Of a stretch of DNA of 64,000 nt, positions 18,474 to 27,034 are shown piece by piece. The translations under genes and the position numbers were made by a program. The stretch lies in contig JBBIUV010000016.1 in assembly GCA_037440065.1 (NCBI GenBank), forward strand, positions 124,001 through 188,000, read 5' to 3'. The notes under the pieces are model-generated. The model had not been told where the DNA came from and searched no databases. It saw only the letters and a program-made list of their open reading frames with translations. The stretch comes from UBA1563 sp037440065 (lineage in GTDB: Bacteria > Bacteroidota > Ignavibacteria > Ignavibacteriales > Ignavibacteriaceae). Numbering within the stretch: position 1 is the first letter of the stretch; each line of letters starts with the position of its first letter.

Positions 18474-18667
18474 ATTCTGTATAACTCCTCTAAACATTTT
18501 GTGATTCACCTTCTCTTTTTACACTGTGAATATTATTTCTCTCGCTTGGAAAGACAGAAATACATTATTCGAATATTATAAAAATCATTTGATGACTTTA
18601 AAAATTATTCACCCTTCAAATCTCTTCCTATTACAGATCTTCAATAAAAATAGGATAATTAGTTAAT

Positions 18668-19927
18668 ATGAAAATCACAATTCTTGCGGTGGGAACCCGA
18701 GGCGATGTACAGCCATATATCGCGTTAGGACTTGGGTTGCAAGCTGCAGGTCACAAAGTTAGTATTGCAGCGCCGTCAAATTTCGAAGAATTTATTGTTG
18801 GTTATGGACTAATCTACAAGCAACTTGAAGCCAACTTTAGAGAATTGATGGAAAGTGAAACGGTGCAGGAGTTAATGGCAAAACGAAATCCCATTCTTGC
18901 ATATAAAAATATGACGAAAGCGCTTCAAAGAATACTTGAATGTTTTACTGCAGATTCTTGGACCGCCTGCCAGAATACAGATGGAATTATTTTTTCGAGT
19001 GCTTCTGTCCCCGGTTACAGCATTGCAGAAAGATTAGGTATACCAAGTTGTTGGGCGCCATTGCAACCTTTATCTCGCACAAAAGCTTTCCCAAGTGTAA
19101 TTTACTCAGATGGCAAACGGAATAATGAAACTCTGAATTGGATATCGCACATTCTGGAGGAACAATTTACCTGGCAAGGTTCACGTAAATTTATTAATAG
19201 CTGGAGAAAAAATGTTCTTGGTCTTGAGCCTTATCCATTTGGAGGTCCGTACAAAATACTTGAAAAGAAAAAATTTCCGATTATCTACGGTTATAGCTCA
19301 TCAGTATTACCAAAGCCGAAAGATTGGGGCGATTGGATTCATGTAACCGGATACTGGTATTTAAATCATCCGGCGGATTGGAAACCTTCAGACTCGCTTT
19401 TGCAATTTCTTAACGACGGATCAACACCAATATATATTGGGTTTGGAAGTATGAACAATCGTGAAGCTGAAGTAATGACTCGGATAATTGCTGAAGGAAT
19501 TAAAAAAGTAAATGTAAGAGCAATTCTTTCAACCGGGTGGGATAGTTTAGGCGGTATTGAACTACCTGATACAATATTAAAAGTTGATTCAGTTCCACAT
19601 GACTGGCTTTTGCCACGCACAACTTGCATTATACATCATGGGGGCGCTGGAACAACGGCTGCAGCATTGCGTGCAGGAATTCCAGGATTAGTTGTTCCTC
19701 ATATAATGGATCAGCCCTTTTGGGGTCAGCGTGTTTTTGATTTAGGCGTCGGACCACAGCCGATTCCACGTAAACAATTGACAGCCGAAAAGCTTGCTCA
19801 AGGTATCACTAGTATGTTGAATAATAAAGAGATGAAAGAAAGATCATACCTATTAGGCGCACAAATTAGAGACGAAAACGGTATCACAAAGGCGGTGGAA
19901 TTGATTGAAAAATATCTTTCGAAATAA
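18668..19927 (+). CDS. GT1-family glycosyltransferase, paralogue of the 10895 gene
   Basis: 419 residues. It begins ITILAVGTRGDVQPYIALGLGL, and the donor site reads HHGGAGTTAAALRAGIPGL followed by PHIMDQPFWGQRVFDLGVGPQPIP. TPIYIGFGSMNNREAE is the start of the C-terminal Rossmann domain. This is the sterol/macrolide glucosyltransferase branch of GT1 (UDP-sugar donor expected). It and the 10895 protein share layout but differ clearly in sequence, so they are not a recent duplication. The acceptor is unknown. Confidence 0.9.
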   Translation: MKITILAVGTRGDVQPYIALGLGLQAAGHKVSIAAPSNFEEFIVGYGLIYKQLEANFRELMESETVQELMAKRNPILAYKNMTKALQRILECFTADSWTACQNTDGIIFSSASVPGYSIAERLGIPSCWAPLQPLSRTKAFPSVIYSDGKRNNETLNWISHILEEQFTWQGSRKFINSWRKNVLGLEPYPFGGPYKILEKKKFPIIYGYSSSVLPKPKDWGDWIHVTGYWYLNHPADWKPSDSLLQFLNDGSTPIYIGFGSMNNREAEVMTRIIAEGIKKVNVRAILSTGWDSLGGIELPDTILKVDSVPHDWLLPRTTCIIHHGGAGTTAAALRAGIPGLVVPHIMDQPFWGQRVFDLGVGPQPIPRKQLTAEKLAQGITSMLNNKEMKERSYLLGAQIRDENGITKAVELIEKYLSK

Positions 19928-20021
19928 GACTGTGTCTTCAAACTCATATAAATTAGTCAATAGATTACTTTGAAGATTTTTTAAGTGCGCGTTAAATATT
20001 GTTTCTAATTTGGAGTGATAG

Positions 20022-20471
20022 GTGAGATTAAATTTATTGAATGAAAGTCATGCTGCTGAAATAGTGAGAATGGAAAATAATTCCGGTACTTCAGAATTCA
20101 TTATTTCCTATGATATTGAAAAACATCTAAATGAAATGAAAAACCGAAATAACAGATATGTCGGAATTTATGAGAAGGGAAAACTTCTTGGTTTTGTCAT
20201 ATTAGGAATTGAGCAAGAAGGACAAAGAATTGAATTTAGAAGAATAGTCATTGAACAAAAAGGTTTTGGAAATGGGCAAAAAGCCATTAAAGAACTTGAA
20301 GAATATTGCACAGCGATCTGGAATACAAAAAGTATTTGGTTGGATGTTTTTGAATTCAATAATCGTGCTATTTATATATATGATAAGTTGGGCTATAAGA
20401 TAATTGGGGAAGGACTTTATCATGGTAAACGATTATTGGTGATGGAAAAAAATCTAACGAAAAAAACCTAA
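20022..20471 (+). CDS. GNAT family N-acetyltransferase
   Basis: 149 residues from GTG 20022, with TTGGAGTG about seven bases upstream. The CoA-binding motif A is RIVIEQKGFGNGQKAIKEL (about residues 76-94), where the usual Q/RxxGxG/A is QKGFGNG. The strand-helix IWLDVFEFNNRAIYIYDKLGYKII gives motif B. The first 25 residues are acidic and helical as in ribosomal-protein or aminoglycoside-type GNATs. The substrate is not indicated. Confidence 0.8.
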   Translation: MRLNLLNESHAAEIVRMENNSGTSEFIISYDIEKHLNEMKNRNNRYVGIYEKGKLLGFVILGIEQEGQRIEFRRIVIEQKGFGNGQKAIKELEEYCTAIWNTKSIWLDVFEFNNRAIYIYDKLGYKIIGEGLYHGKRLLVMEKNLTKKT

Positions 20472-20531
20472 TTATCTGAGCAAACAACCCAAAGAGAAGG
20501 GAGTATTAGCATTTATGAGAAAGATCATAAT

Positions 20532-21563
20532 TTGTTGAACAATACTTTAGAACTAAATATTGTAATAAACCGGAATAATATATTGAAAAAACTATTTCTT
20601 GGATTTATTGTATTAGAGTTAAGTGGCTTATTCTTTGTCACTATGGGGCAAAGTATTAGCGTCCAAACTTATGAGAAAGTAATATTGGTAAAAGATACTG
20701 TTAGCAATCCTAATTATAATATTAAAATCTATAATGTTTTTAAAGCACAAACTATTTCTGCTTATAAAAAAGATTCTTTGTCGGAAGAAGAAAGAAATAA
20801 TATGTTAGTAGAAAAAGTTTATATACCTTATAATAGTTTGTGGGAAGGATATCTGGGAAGTGAAGGTAGATTTTTGGATTGGTGTCAAGAAAAGCTTGAC
20901 GTAAACGGACTGAATAATCAAGCAGCAAATGCAGTTGGCTATAAAATTGATACCATGATTATGACGGCTGCTGAAAAAATGAGCATCATGACTCAAAGAA
21001 ATATAACTGGTAACTGGTACATAATTTTTGGGCCCGCTTTAACTGATTTGGGTGGTATTGGAAATGGCAATATGCTGGTAGATCTGGCGAACAAATTTGT
21101 TGATAAAGAACATATTGAATTTATTTTACCACATGAGTTGAATCATCAAATCTATGATTACACCAGCCAAAACGACCCATTTAAAAAAAGCGTGCTATAT
21201 CGTTGTATTGATGAAGGGTTTGCAACTTATGTTAATCAATTATTTTGGGGGTATAAATTCAGTCCCGCAAAAAATTTGTTGTATTCAGAGGAAGAATATA
21301 TGTGGTGCTTAGCAAATGAAAAAAAACTTTTTGAAGAAGCCAAGGAGTATTTATTTTCAACTAGCCGAAATGACAAAGATCTATTAGCTTCAAGGTCAAA
21401 AAAAATGATCAGTGGCGGACCTGGTGCACAAGGATACTTTATTGGATATCGTATTTGTGAAGAATATGTAAAAAAATATGGTGCATTATCTTGGAGTGAT
21501 ATTTATGATATTCCCGTTCAGAAGCTACTTGAACTAAGTGGATTGGATTCAAATAAGAATTAA
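20532..21563 (+). CDS. Exported zinc-metallopeptidase-like protein (HExxH)
   Basis: 343 residues from TTG 20532; a second TTG at 20583 would give a cleaner signal peptide (KKLFLGFIVLELSG) and may be the true start. HELNH at residues 201-205 supplies two zinc His ligands and the catalytic Glu, and Glu228 in RCIDEGFATYVN is a credible third ligand, 23 residues on. This is the gluzincin-like arrangement found in DUF2268-type proteins. It is likely periplasmic or lipoprotein-like. No propeptide is clear. Substrate unknown. Confidence 0.7.
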   Translation: MLNNTLELNIVINRNNILKKLFLGFIVLELSGLFFVTMGQSISVQTYEKVILVKDTVSNPNYNIKIYNVFKAQTISAYKKDSLSEEERNNMLVEKVYIPYNSLWEGYLGSEGRFLDWCQEKLDVNGLNNQAANAVGYKIDTMIMTAAEKMSIMTQRNITGNWYIIFGPALTDLGGIGNGNMLVDLANKFVDKEHIEFILPHELNHQIYDYTSQNDPFKKSVLYRCIDEGFATYVNQLFWGYKFSPAKNLLYSEEEYMWCLANEKKLFEEAKEYLFSTSRNDKDLLASRSKKMISGGPGAQGYFIGYRICEEYVKKYGALSWSDIYDIPVQKLLELSGLDSNKN

Positions 21564-21671
21564 TTGAGAGTATAAAAACGTTGCACTATTAAAAATATTG
21601 GGCATTATTACATTGGGACGAATTGAAATAAGATTTCTAATATGGCTGTAATTCATTTATAGGAAATTATT

Positions 21672-22061
21672 ATGAAAGTGAAACATCATTTACAGATATA
21701 TATTTTTGCTTCTATTTTCTGGTTGCTATTTTATCTTGCAGGTCTACCTGATTACTACTTACAGTATTCTACTAAATCTATGATTATTACGGAAACGATT
21801 TTATTAATTCCTTTTTCTATTATTATATGGATTATTCTTAAAAGAGTAAAAAATACCAGAAGGATTGGCATATCTTTATGGTACTCTTTTTATTTTACAA
21901 TCCCACTTATGATTTACGATTTTATATACTGCGGTATATATCTAGGGTATGGATTAAATTTTTTCTTAAAGTTTTGGTTTTTAACGGTTTATTATGTGAT
22001 CCCTTGGATTTTATTTCCAACGATAGCAATTCTTCTAAATATAAAAACTAAAAAAGTATGA
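21672..22061 (+). CDS. Small membrane protein, unknown
   Basis: 129 residues; TAGGAAATTATT precedes the ATG. Four membrane helices (about residues 8-25, 38-55, 66-88 and 96-122) leave little soluble sequence. It overlaps the next gene by four bases (ATGA at 22058), so the two are translationally coupled and probably belong to one function. No recognised family. Confidence 0.65.
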   Translation: MKVKHHLQIYIFASIFWLLFYLAGLPDYYLQYSTKSMIITETILLIPFSIIIWIILKRVKNTRRIGISLWYSFYFTIPLMIYDFIYCGIYLGYGLNFFLKFWFLTVYYVIPWILFPTIAILLNIKTKKV

Positions 22062-23170
22062 AGACGAAAACTATATTAATATTAGGCGGATATGGAGGTA
22101 CGGGAAAAGTAATTTGCCGTCGATTACTTGAAGAAACAGATACCACTATAATTATTGCCGGGCGCAATATCCAAACAGCAGAGAAATTGTGTATAAAACT
22201 AAGAGATGAATTTTCAAATAAAAACATTTCTGCTGTTTTTGCGGACGCGGCAGATTATCAATCGCTTGTAAAAGCTTTTAATAACGCAACTCTTGTTATT
22301 GATGCTACAACAGCAACGCGATGCGTTCGAAATGTTGCGAACGCTGCCATAGAAACCGGCGCTGATTATCTGGATTATCATTTTGAACAAAATGTTGTTG
22401 CCGATCTCAAAAAAATCGAAAAAAAAATTCAAAATAGCGGTCGGTGTTTTATTACACAGGCCGGTTTTCATCCGGGATTACCTGCGCCATTCATACGCTA
22501 TGCAGCCCTGCAATTTGATGAGTTAAATAAAGCCATCGTGGGAATGGCGATGAATACAGAAATTGAAAAACCGGAATCAATTTATGAACTGGTAGATGTG
22601 TTGGGAGAATACAAAGTTGATATATTCAAAAAAGGAAAATGGAAACGAGCCGGTTATACTGATTTTGAGAAAATTGACTTTGGGTTACGCTTCGGAACAA
22701 AAATCTGTTATCCGATACAAATGGAAGAGATGTATGCTTTGCCCAAAATGTATCCTTTAGAGGAGACCGGTGTGTATGTAGCAGGATTTAACTGGTTTGT
22801 AGATTATTTAGTTTTTCCTTTAACATTTTTTCTAGCAGCCATCAAAAAAGGATTGGGTCGGCATTTAATAGCAAGGCTCATTGTGTTTGGATTAAATAAA
22901 TTTTCAAATGATAATCGTGGTGTCTCATTTGTGCTGGAAGCTGAGGGGATTAAAAACAATCATTCAGTGAAATTCAGAATTGTTGCAGAACATGATGATG
23001 CATATGAATTTACAGCGATACCGATTGTAGCTTGCATTAAACAGTATCTGGATGGGAGTATTACAAAACCTGGTCTCTGGCTTATGGGGCATATTGTTGA
23101 TCCAAATAGTCTTTTTGTAGAGATGAAAAAAATGGGGATAAAAATAGAAACTCAAAATAAAAATGCGTAA
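22058..23170 (+). CDS. Saccharopine dehydrogenase-like NAD(P)-binding protein
   Basis: 370 residues. ILILGGYGGTGKVICRRL (residues 6-23) is the dinucleotide-binding loop, followed by IAGRN and VIDATTATRCVRNVANAAIETGADYLDYH, the active-site side of saccharopine-dehydrogenase-fold reductases. A central hydrophobic stretch (VFPLTFFLAAIKKG) resembles the membrane-associating helix of the family. Known relatives reduce lipids or trans-acting substrates and are poorly characterised. Its last ten codons (from 23141) begin one copy of a 67-bp duplicated segment. It is coupled to the preceding membrane gene. Confidence 0.8.
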   Translation: MKTKTILILGGYGGTGKVICRRLLEETDTTIIIAGRNIQTAEKLCIKLRDEFSNKNISAVFADAADYQSLVKAFNNATLVIDATTATRCVRNVANAAIETGADYLDYHFEQNVVADLKKIEKKIQNSGRCFITQAGFHPGLPAPFIRYAALQFDELNKAIVGMAMNTEIEKPESIYELVDVLGEYKVDIFKKGKWKRAGYTDFEKIDFGLRFGTKICYPIQMEEMYALPKMYPLEETGVYVAGFNWFVDYLVFPLTFFLAAIKKGLGRHLIARLIVFGLNKFSNDNRGVSFVLEAEGIKNNHSVKFRIVAEHDDAYEFTAIPIVACIKQYLDGSITKPGLWLMGHIVDPNSLFVEMKKMGIKIETQNKNA

Positions 23171-23207
23171 ATGGCATACCCTACGATAAATTATTTGATA
23201 ATCAGAA
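23141..23207 (+). repeat. Imperfect 67-bp direct repeat, copy A
   Basis: Aligns without gaps to 24065-24131, 56 of 67 bases identical by hand count. It covers the last ten codons of the saccharopine-dehydrogenase-like gene (ending KIETQNKNA, then TAA) and the first 12 codons of a former LysE-type gene. In both copies the stop codon touches the next start. This shows that the two genes were once directly joined. Confidence 0.8.
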
Positions 23208-23218
23208 GTAATGGATAG
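23171..23218 (+). pseudogene. Remnant 5' end of a LysE-family exporter gene
   Basis: ATG 23171 to TAG 23218 reads MAYPTINYLIIRS before stopping. The intact exporter at 24095 begins MVYLMINYLIIGI, so the first 11 residues match at seven positions in the same frame. The remnant directly follows the stop codon of the saccharopine-dehydrogenase-like gene. It is too short to be functional and is best read as the truncated copy left by a duplication or insertion. Confidence 0.6.
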
Positions 23219-23341
23219 TAATGAACCCCTCATTAAAAAAGCAGGGTTTATTCAATTTGAATCTATAAAATATCTTACTTTATAAAATTTTAGTTGCAAT
23301 CATATACCAAAACACCAGTTAAACTAAGAGGTAGGTAGAAA

Positions 23342-23956
23342 ATGTTACTGAAGAAAATACACTATTTCTCAGGCTCAATAATATTTTTATTTATAATTCT
23401 TCATTTAAGCAATCATCTTTGCAGCCTTATCAGCTTGGAAGATCATATTGCTGTAATGAACAAACTCAGAATTATATATAGAAATTTTTTCGTTGAGTCT
23501 TTACTATTTATATCACTATTTATACAACTAGTTACCGGTTTTATTTTAATAAGAAAGAAATCTGTTTCAACAACGTTTGATAAGATTCATGTTTGGTCTG
23601 GAATTTATTTGGCTATCTTCACTATTATCCATATTAGCGCCGTATTGGTAGGTAGATTTATACTGAAATTGGATACAAATATATATTTTGGGATAGCTGG
23701 GATTAATAGCTTTCCTTTAAATCTATTTTTTATCCCCTACTATGGTTTTGCTATTGTTTCTTTTTTTAGTCATTTAGCCGCTATACATAATAAAAAAATG
23801 AAATATAATATTTCTTTTTTAACACCTAAACTACAAGCTTGGTTTATCCTAATAACAGGAATAGTATTAACGATGTTCTTGTTCTATGGATTAACAAATC
23901 ATTTTAGGGGAATTATAATCCCTAAAGAATACAGAATCCTTGTAGGGGAAAAATAG
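23342..23956 (+). CDS. Multi-helix membrane protein, possible cytochrome b-like
   Basis: 204 residues; AGAGGTAGGTAGAAA precedes the ATG. Five membrane helices (about residues 7-30, 50-72, 83-108, 125-148 and 166-186). Histidines sit at helix ends or inside helices: HYFSG (7), HLSNH (21-25), HVWSG (83), HISAV (97) and SHLAAIH (144-150). That pattern recalls succinate-dehydrogenase/DUF4405-type heme-b anchors, but I cannot assign ligand pairs. The gene lies between the two copies of the 67-bp repeat, so it probably entered this spot with the rearrangement. Confidence 0.55.
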   Translation: MLLKKIHYFSGSIIFLFIILHLSNHLCSLISLEDHIAVMNKLRIIYRNFFVESLLFISLFIQLVTGFILIRKKSVSTTFDKIHVWSGIYLAIFTIIHISAVLVGRFILKLDTNIYFGIAGINSFPLNLFFIPYYGFAIVSFFSHLAAIHNKKMKYNISFLTPKLQAWFILITGIVLTMFLFYGLTNHFRGIIIPKEYRILVGEK

Positions 23957-24064
23957 TTTCGCTACAGATAAAGTAAGTACAATCAACTACAATAAATACT
24001 AAGTAGTTTTGCAAAAATATCGTTTAAATGGAGACTTGCATTTATCAATATTTGGATAGATATT

Positions 24065-24131
24065 AAAATAGAACCTCAAAGTAAAAATGAATAATTGGTA
24101 TACCTAATGATAAATTATTTAATAATCGGAA
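24065..24131 (+). repeat. Imperfect 67-bp direct repeat, copy B
   Basis: Partner of 23141-23207. Its first 30 bases are non-coding here but still read KIEPQSKNE plus stop in the frame of the upstream saccharopine-dehydrogenase-like gene, so they are a relic of that gene's 3' end. The rest is the 5' end of the intact LysE gene. Identity of about 84 percent means the event is not recent. Confidence 0.8.
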
Positions 24132-24715
24132 TTGGTTACGCATTTGCAAGCGCTGTGCAACCTGGTCCATTCTTAGCTTTTCTCTTTTCACAAAGTTTAG
24201 CTAACGGCTGGCGTAAGACGTTGCCTATGGCATTTGCCCCATTGATAAGTGATATTCCAATAATAACTTTAGTGCTATTTGTCCTTACGCGATTACCTCA
24301 CCAGCTACTCCAGATTTTACAATTATCTGGAGGAGTTCTCCTGCTTTATTTAGCCTTCGGAGCCTACAACACCTGGCGAAATTATGATCGCAAGAAAAAG
24401 GAAGTCGTTCAAATTCAACAAAACGTTTTCAAAGCTGTGATGGTAAATTTTTTGAATCCCGGACCATATATTGGATGGAGTCTTGTGATGGGTCCGCTCT
24501 TGCTCAAAGGTTGGAACGAAAATCACGTAAATGGAATTGCTCTGATTATTGGATTCTACGCTACAATGGTTGTTTGTTTGATGGGATTTATTATACTTTT
24601 CTCTTTGGCTAAAAATTTTGGTGAACAAGTGAGCCGCATATCAATTGGTATCTCTGTTATTGCGTTAGCTCTTTTTGGTATATATCAAATATGGTCCGGC
24701 ATCGTGTGGCATTGA
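24095..24715 (+). CDS. LysE/RhtB-family amino-acid exporter
   Basis: 206 residues. Six helices are expected; the family opening INYLIIGIGYAFASAVQPGPFLAFLFSQSLANGWRK carries the conserved PGP and G-R-K loop, and NFLNPGPYIGWSLVMGP is the second repeat's NPxP motif. TTG 24095 is preferred over ATG 24107 because the repeat copy at 23171 has ATG at the same codon. No ribosome site is visible, perhaps because the original was lost or because the gene was translated by coupling to the preceding stop. Confidence 0.85.
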   Translation: MVYLMINYLIIGIGYAFASAVQPGPFLAFLFSQSLANGWRKTLPMAFAPLISDIPIITLVLFVLTRLPHQLLQILQLSGGVLLLYLAFGAYNTWRNYDRKKKEVVQIQQNVFKAVMVNFLNPGPYIGWSLVMGPLLLKGWNENHVNGIALIIGFYATMVVCLMGFIILFSLAKNFGEQVSRISIGISVIALALFGIYQIWSGIVWH

Positions 24716-24917
24716 CTATAGGAACAATTTTTTAAAATCAACATGTCCGAAAAGGTACATCCGGACTCTTTTGAAATCCTTCCGATTATTTTAGTTGGCG
24801 TGAATACGATTGAAGTACAAATCAGAATTGCATGAACCACGATATAATTTATAGTTCTTCCAATTCAATCTTTTCAATCAATCAAACCTTAAATAAAAAA
24901 TATAAAGGAGAGTAGAA

Positions 24918-25400
24918 ATGCAGTTTAATTCAAAACGTGTTACAAGAAGTTATCGCCAAACTATTAATGCGACGCCGGAAATTATTTTCCCGTTAATTTG
25001 TCCGGTAAGAGAAGCTGACTGGTTGGATGATTGGGATTACAAAATGATTTATTCAAAATCCGGAGTAGCAGAACTTGGGGCAGTATTTACAACATCATTT
25101 TGGGAAGACACCGAACAAGTCTGGATTATTACAAAACATGATGTGGTTAATAATGAAGTTGAATTCGCACGTGTTGTCCCTGGTTTAGTCACAAGCGTTC
25201 TCAATGTTAATATATTAAGTAAGGATGAGCTGAGTTCTCATGTTGATATCACTTATACTTATACATGTCTTAATGAAAAGGGAAATAATTTTATTGATAA
25301 TAAATATACTGAAGCCTTTTTTTCTGATAATATGAAAGAGTGGGAAGAATCAATGAACTATTTTCTTAAAACGGGATCAAAATTAAAAACTTCACATTAG
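24918..25400 (+). CDS. SRPBCC (START-like) family protein
   Basis: 160 residues with AAGGAGAGTAGAA upstream, one of the best ribosome sites in this region. SYRQTINATPEIIFPLICPVREADWLDDW (about residues 11-40) is the first strand-helix of SRPBCC domains, and the C-terminal helix (FSDNMKEWEESMNYFLK) closes the hydrophobic cavity. Such proteins bind hydrophobic ligands or act as small cyclases or hydrolases. It is followed eight bases later by a thioesterase, suggesting a shared transcript. Confidence 0.78.
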   Translation: MQFNSKRVTRSYRQTINATPEIIFPLICPVREADWLDDWDYKMIYSKSGVAELGAVFTTSFWEDTEQVWIITKHDVVNNEVEFARVVPGLVTSVLNVNILSKDELSSHVDITYTYTCLNEKGNNFIDNKYTEAFFSDNMKEWEESMNYFLKTGSKLKTSH

Positions 25401-25407
25401 AGGTCTT

Positions 25408-25884
25408 ATGAAATATGAACAAGAACTTAAAACATTTTATACAATTCGATTTAACGACTGTGATCCTTTTAATCATTTAAATAATTCGAGCTATTTCGAT
25501 TATATGCTTAATGCGAGAGAAGATCATCTGAAAGAATATTACAATCGCAGCATGAAGGATTTTTATTTGCAAGGATTTGCGTGGGTAATTGGAACTCACG
25601 AAATTATTTATATTCGACCCGCTTCCTATGGAGAAAAAGTTTGTATCTATACGGCACTAATTGAAGCCACAAAAGAATATTTATTAGCCGAAATGATTAT
25701 GACCGATGAAAGTGGAAAAAAAATTAAAGCTGTTCTTTGGACAAAATTTACTTGCGTGAATATTCAAACTCAGAAGAAACAAAATCACTCGGAGGAGTTT
25801 ATGGAGTTTGCGAAATCTATTGAAGTAAAGAATGTAAATGTTGCCGAAGGATTAAAATCAAGAGTATCGACTATCAGATTGTGA
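25408..25884 (+). CDS. Hotdog-fold acyl-CoA thioesterase (YbgC/FcbC type)
   Basis: 158 residues. TIRFNDCDPFNHLNNSSYFDYMLNAREDHL (residues 9-38) carries the catalytic Asp of 4HBT thioesterases (DxDxxxHxN pattern, here NDCDPFNHLNN). GFAWVIGTHEIIYIRPASYGEKV gives the central strands. Such enzymes hydrolyse short or aromatic acyl-CoAs. Its neighbours do not show the substrate. GTCTTATG start, six bases after the SRPBCC stop region. Confidence 0.84.
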   Translation: MKYEQELKTFYTIRFNDCDPFNHLNNSSYFDYMLNAREDHLKEYYNRSMKDFYLQGFAWVIGTHEIIYIRPASYGEKVCIYTALIEATKEYLLAEMIMTDESGKKIKAVLWTKFTCVNIQTQKKQNHSEEFMEFAKSIEVKNVNVAEGLKSRVSTIRL

Positions 25885-25890
25885 AAAAAT

Positions 25891-26520
25891 ATGTCAACTA
25901 AACTTTGTCCAAAAATTATTTTAGAAGGAACCCGTTTAACATTTAAAACAGAAATAGCGTTCGCGTTGAACGAGAATCCGCGAATTGTCGGGCCGCGTAA
26001 GTATCGTTATCATTCCCCATTAATTTCGGCCGAATGGTGTGCTTTTACAAATTTTCCCTGGGGGCGCGGTATGATTAATTTTGAACCTCATGAAGAAGCT
26101 TTAGCGATGGAAACCTATCAAACATGGATGATGTTATTTGAACTCCAGCGTTTTTATTCCTGGATTGTTGATCGATTCCATATTTCAACACAGACATTTC
26201 AACTCGCTTCCAGAAATAAAATGTATGACTTCACCTGGCTTGAAGAAAGATTAAAGAGGTTGAATTTTCGTCTGGTTTTTTGTTATCGATCAGCCGATTC
26301 ATTTTCATCTGCTCGTATTGAAAGATTAAAAGTTTCAGGGTATCCTCCCCAATATGATAACCTAGATCTTTTTATTGAGGAGCAAGAGTTAATGAAAAAA
26401 CTTGTAAGTGCATCACAGCTGCAAACTCTTTGGGTTGACGTATCTGATAATGATATTCAATCCGCAGTAAATAAGATTGCCGAATGGCTGGAAGAAACGG
26501 AGGGATTGTATATTCCTTAA
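25891..26520 (+). CDS. Thymidylate-kinase-like protein with a degenerate P-loop
   Basis: 209 residues. The first strand ends in EGTRLTFKT (residues 12-20), the position of the Walker A loop GxxxxGK(S/T) of thymidylate/nucleoside kinases. The conserved second Gly is Phe here (Phe18) while Lys19 and Thr20 are kept. VDRFHISTQTFQ resembles the DR-containing segment of nucleotide kinases. ATP binding may be weak or altered. It follows the thioesterase by six bases. Function unknown. Confidence 0.5.
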   Translation: MSTKLCPKIILEGTRLTFKTEIAFALNENPRIVGPRKYRYHSPLISAEWCAFTNFPWGRGMINFEPHEEALAMETYQTWMMLFELQRFYSWIVDRFHISTQTFQLASRNKMYDFTWLEERLKRLNFRLVFCYRSADSFSSARIERLKVSGYPPQYDNLDLFIEEQELMKKLVSASQLQTLWVDVSDNDIQSAVNKIAEWLEETEGLYIP

Positions 26521-26594
26521 GATTGATTTGTGGCTTACCAAAATAATTTGTTAATCTCATCGAATACTAAATAAAATAGAGTAGGAAGATTGTC

Positions 26595-27029
26595 ATGCAA
26601 ATAAAATATCAAACAGAAATTATTTCTATTGAAGACTATTGGGATTTATTCGAAGGTACCGGTTGGAATAAGGATTATAAAATTTCGAAGCAAGATTTAT
26701 CGACTGTTCTTGAAAAAAGTTGGTATAGTGTTGCTGCATATGATGGTGACCGTCTGGTTGGCTTTGGACGTGTTAGTACTGATGGGCTTTTACATGCAAT
26801 GATCTATGATTTGATTACAGACCCGGCATATCAAGCAAATGGAATTGGATCTGAAATATTATCAAAGCTTGTAAATAAATGTAAAGATGAAAATATTAGA
26901 GATATTCAATTATTTTGTGCTAAGGGGAAAAGAAAATTTTATGAAAAACGTGGATTTGTTGCCCGTGGTGAAGAATCACCCGGAATGGAGTATAAAATAT
27001 TAATGAAGTGTAGCTCAGGAGGAAAATAA
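26595..27029 (+). CDS. GNAT family N-acetyltransferase
   Basis: 144 residues. Motif A is LITDPAYQANGIGSEILSKLVNKC (about residues 75-98) with the CoA-pyrophosphate loop QANGIG. IQLFCAKGKRKFYEKRGFVAR is motif B, and the N-terminal part has SVAAYDGDRLVGFGRVST, as in small GNATs. No substrate clue. It ends five bases before the NAT gene, so the two may be cotranscribed. Confidence 0.86.
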   Translation: MQIKYQTEIISIEDYWDLFEGTGWNKDYKISKQDLSTVLEKSWYSVAAYDGDRLVGFGRVSTDGLLHAMIYDLITDPAYQANGIGSEILSKLVNKCKDENIRDIQLFCAKGKRKFYEKRGFVARGEESPGMEYKILMKCSSGGK

Positions 27030-27034
27030 ATTAG

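Noticed and set aside
24745..24765. GTCCG/CGGAC mini-hairpin after the LysE gene
   Set aside because: Only five base pairs and a weak T-run; too little for a terminator call.
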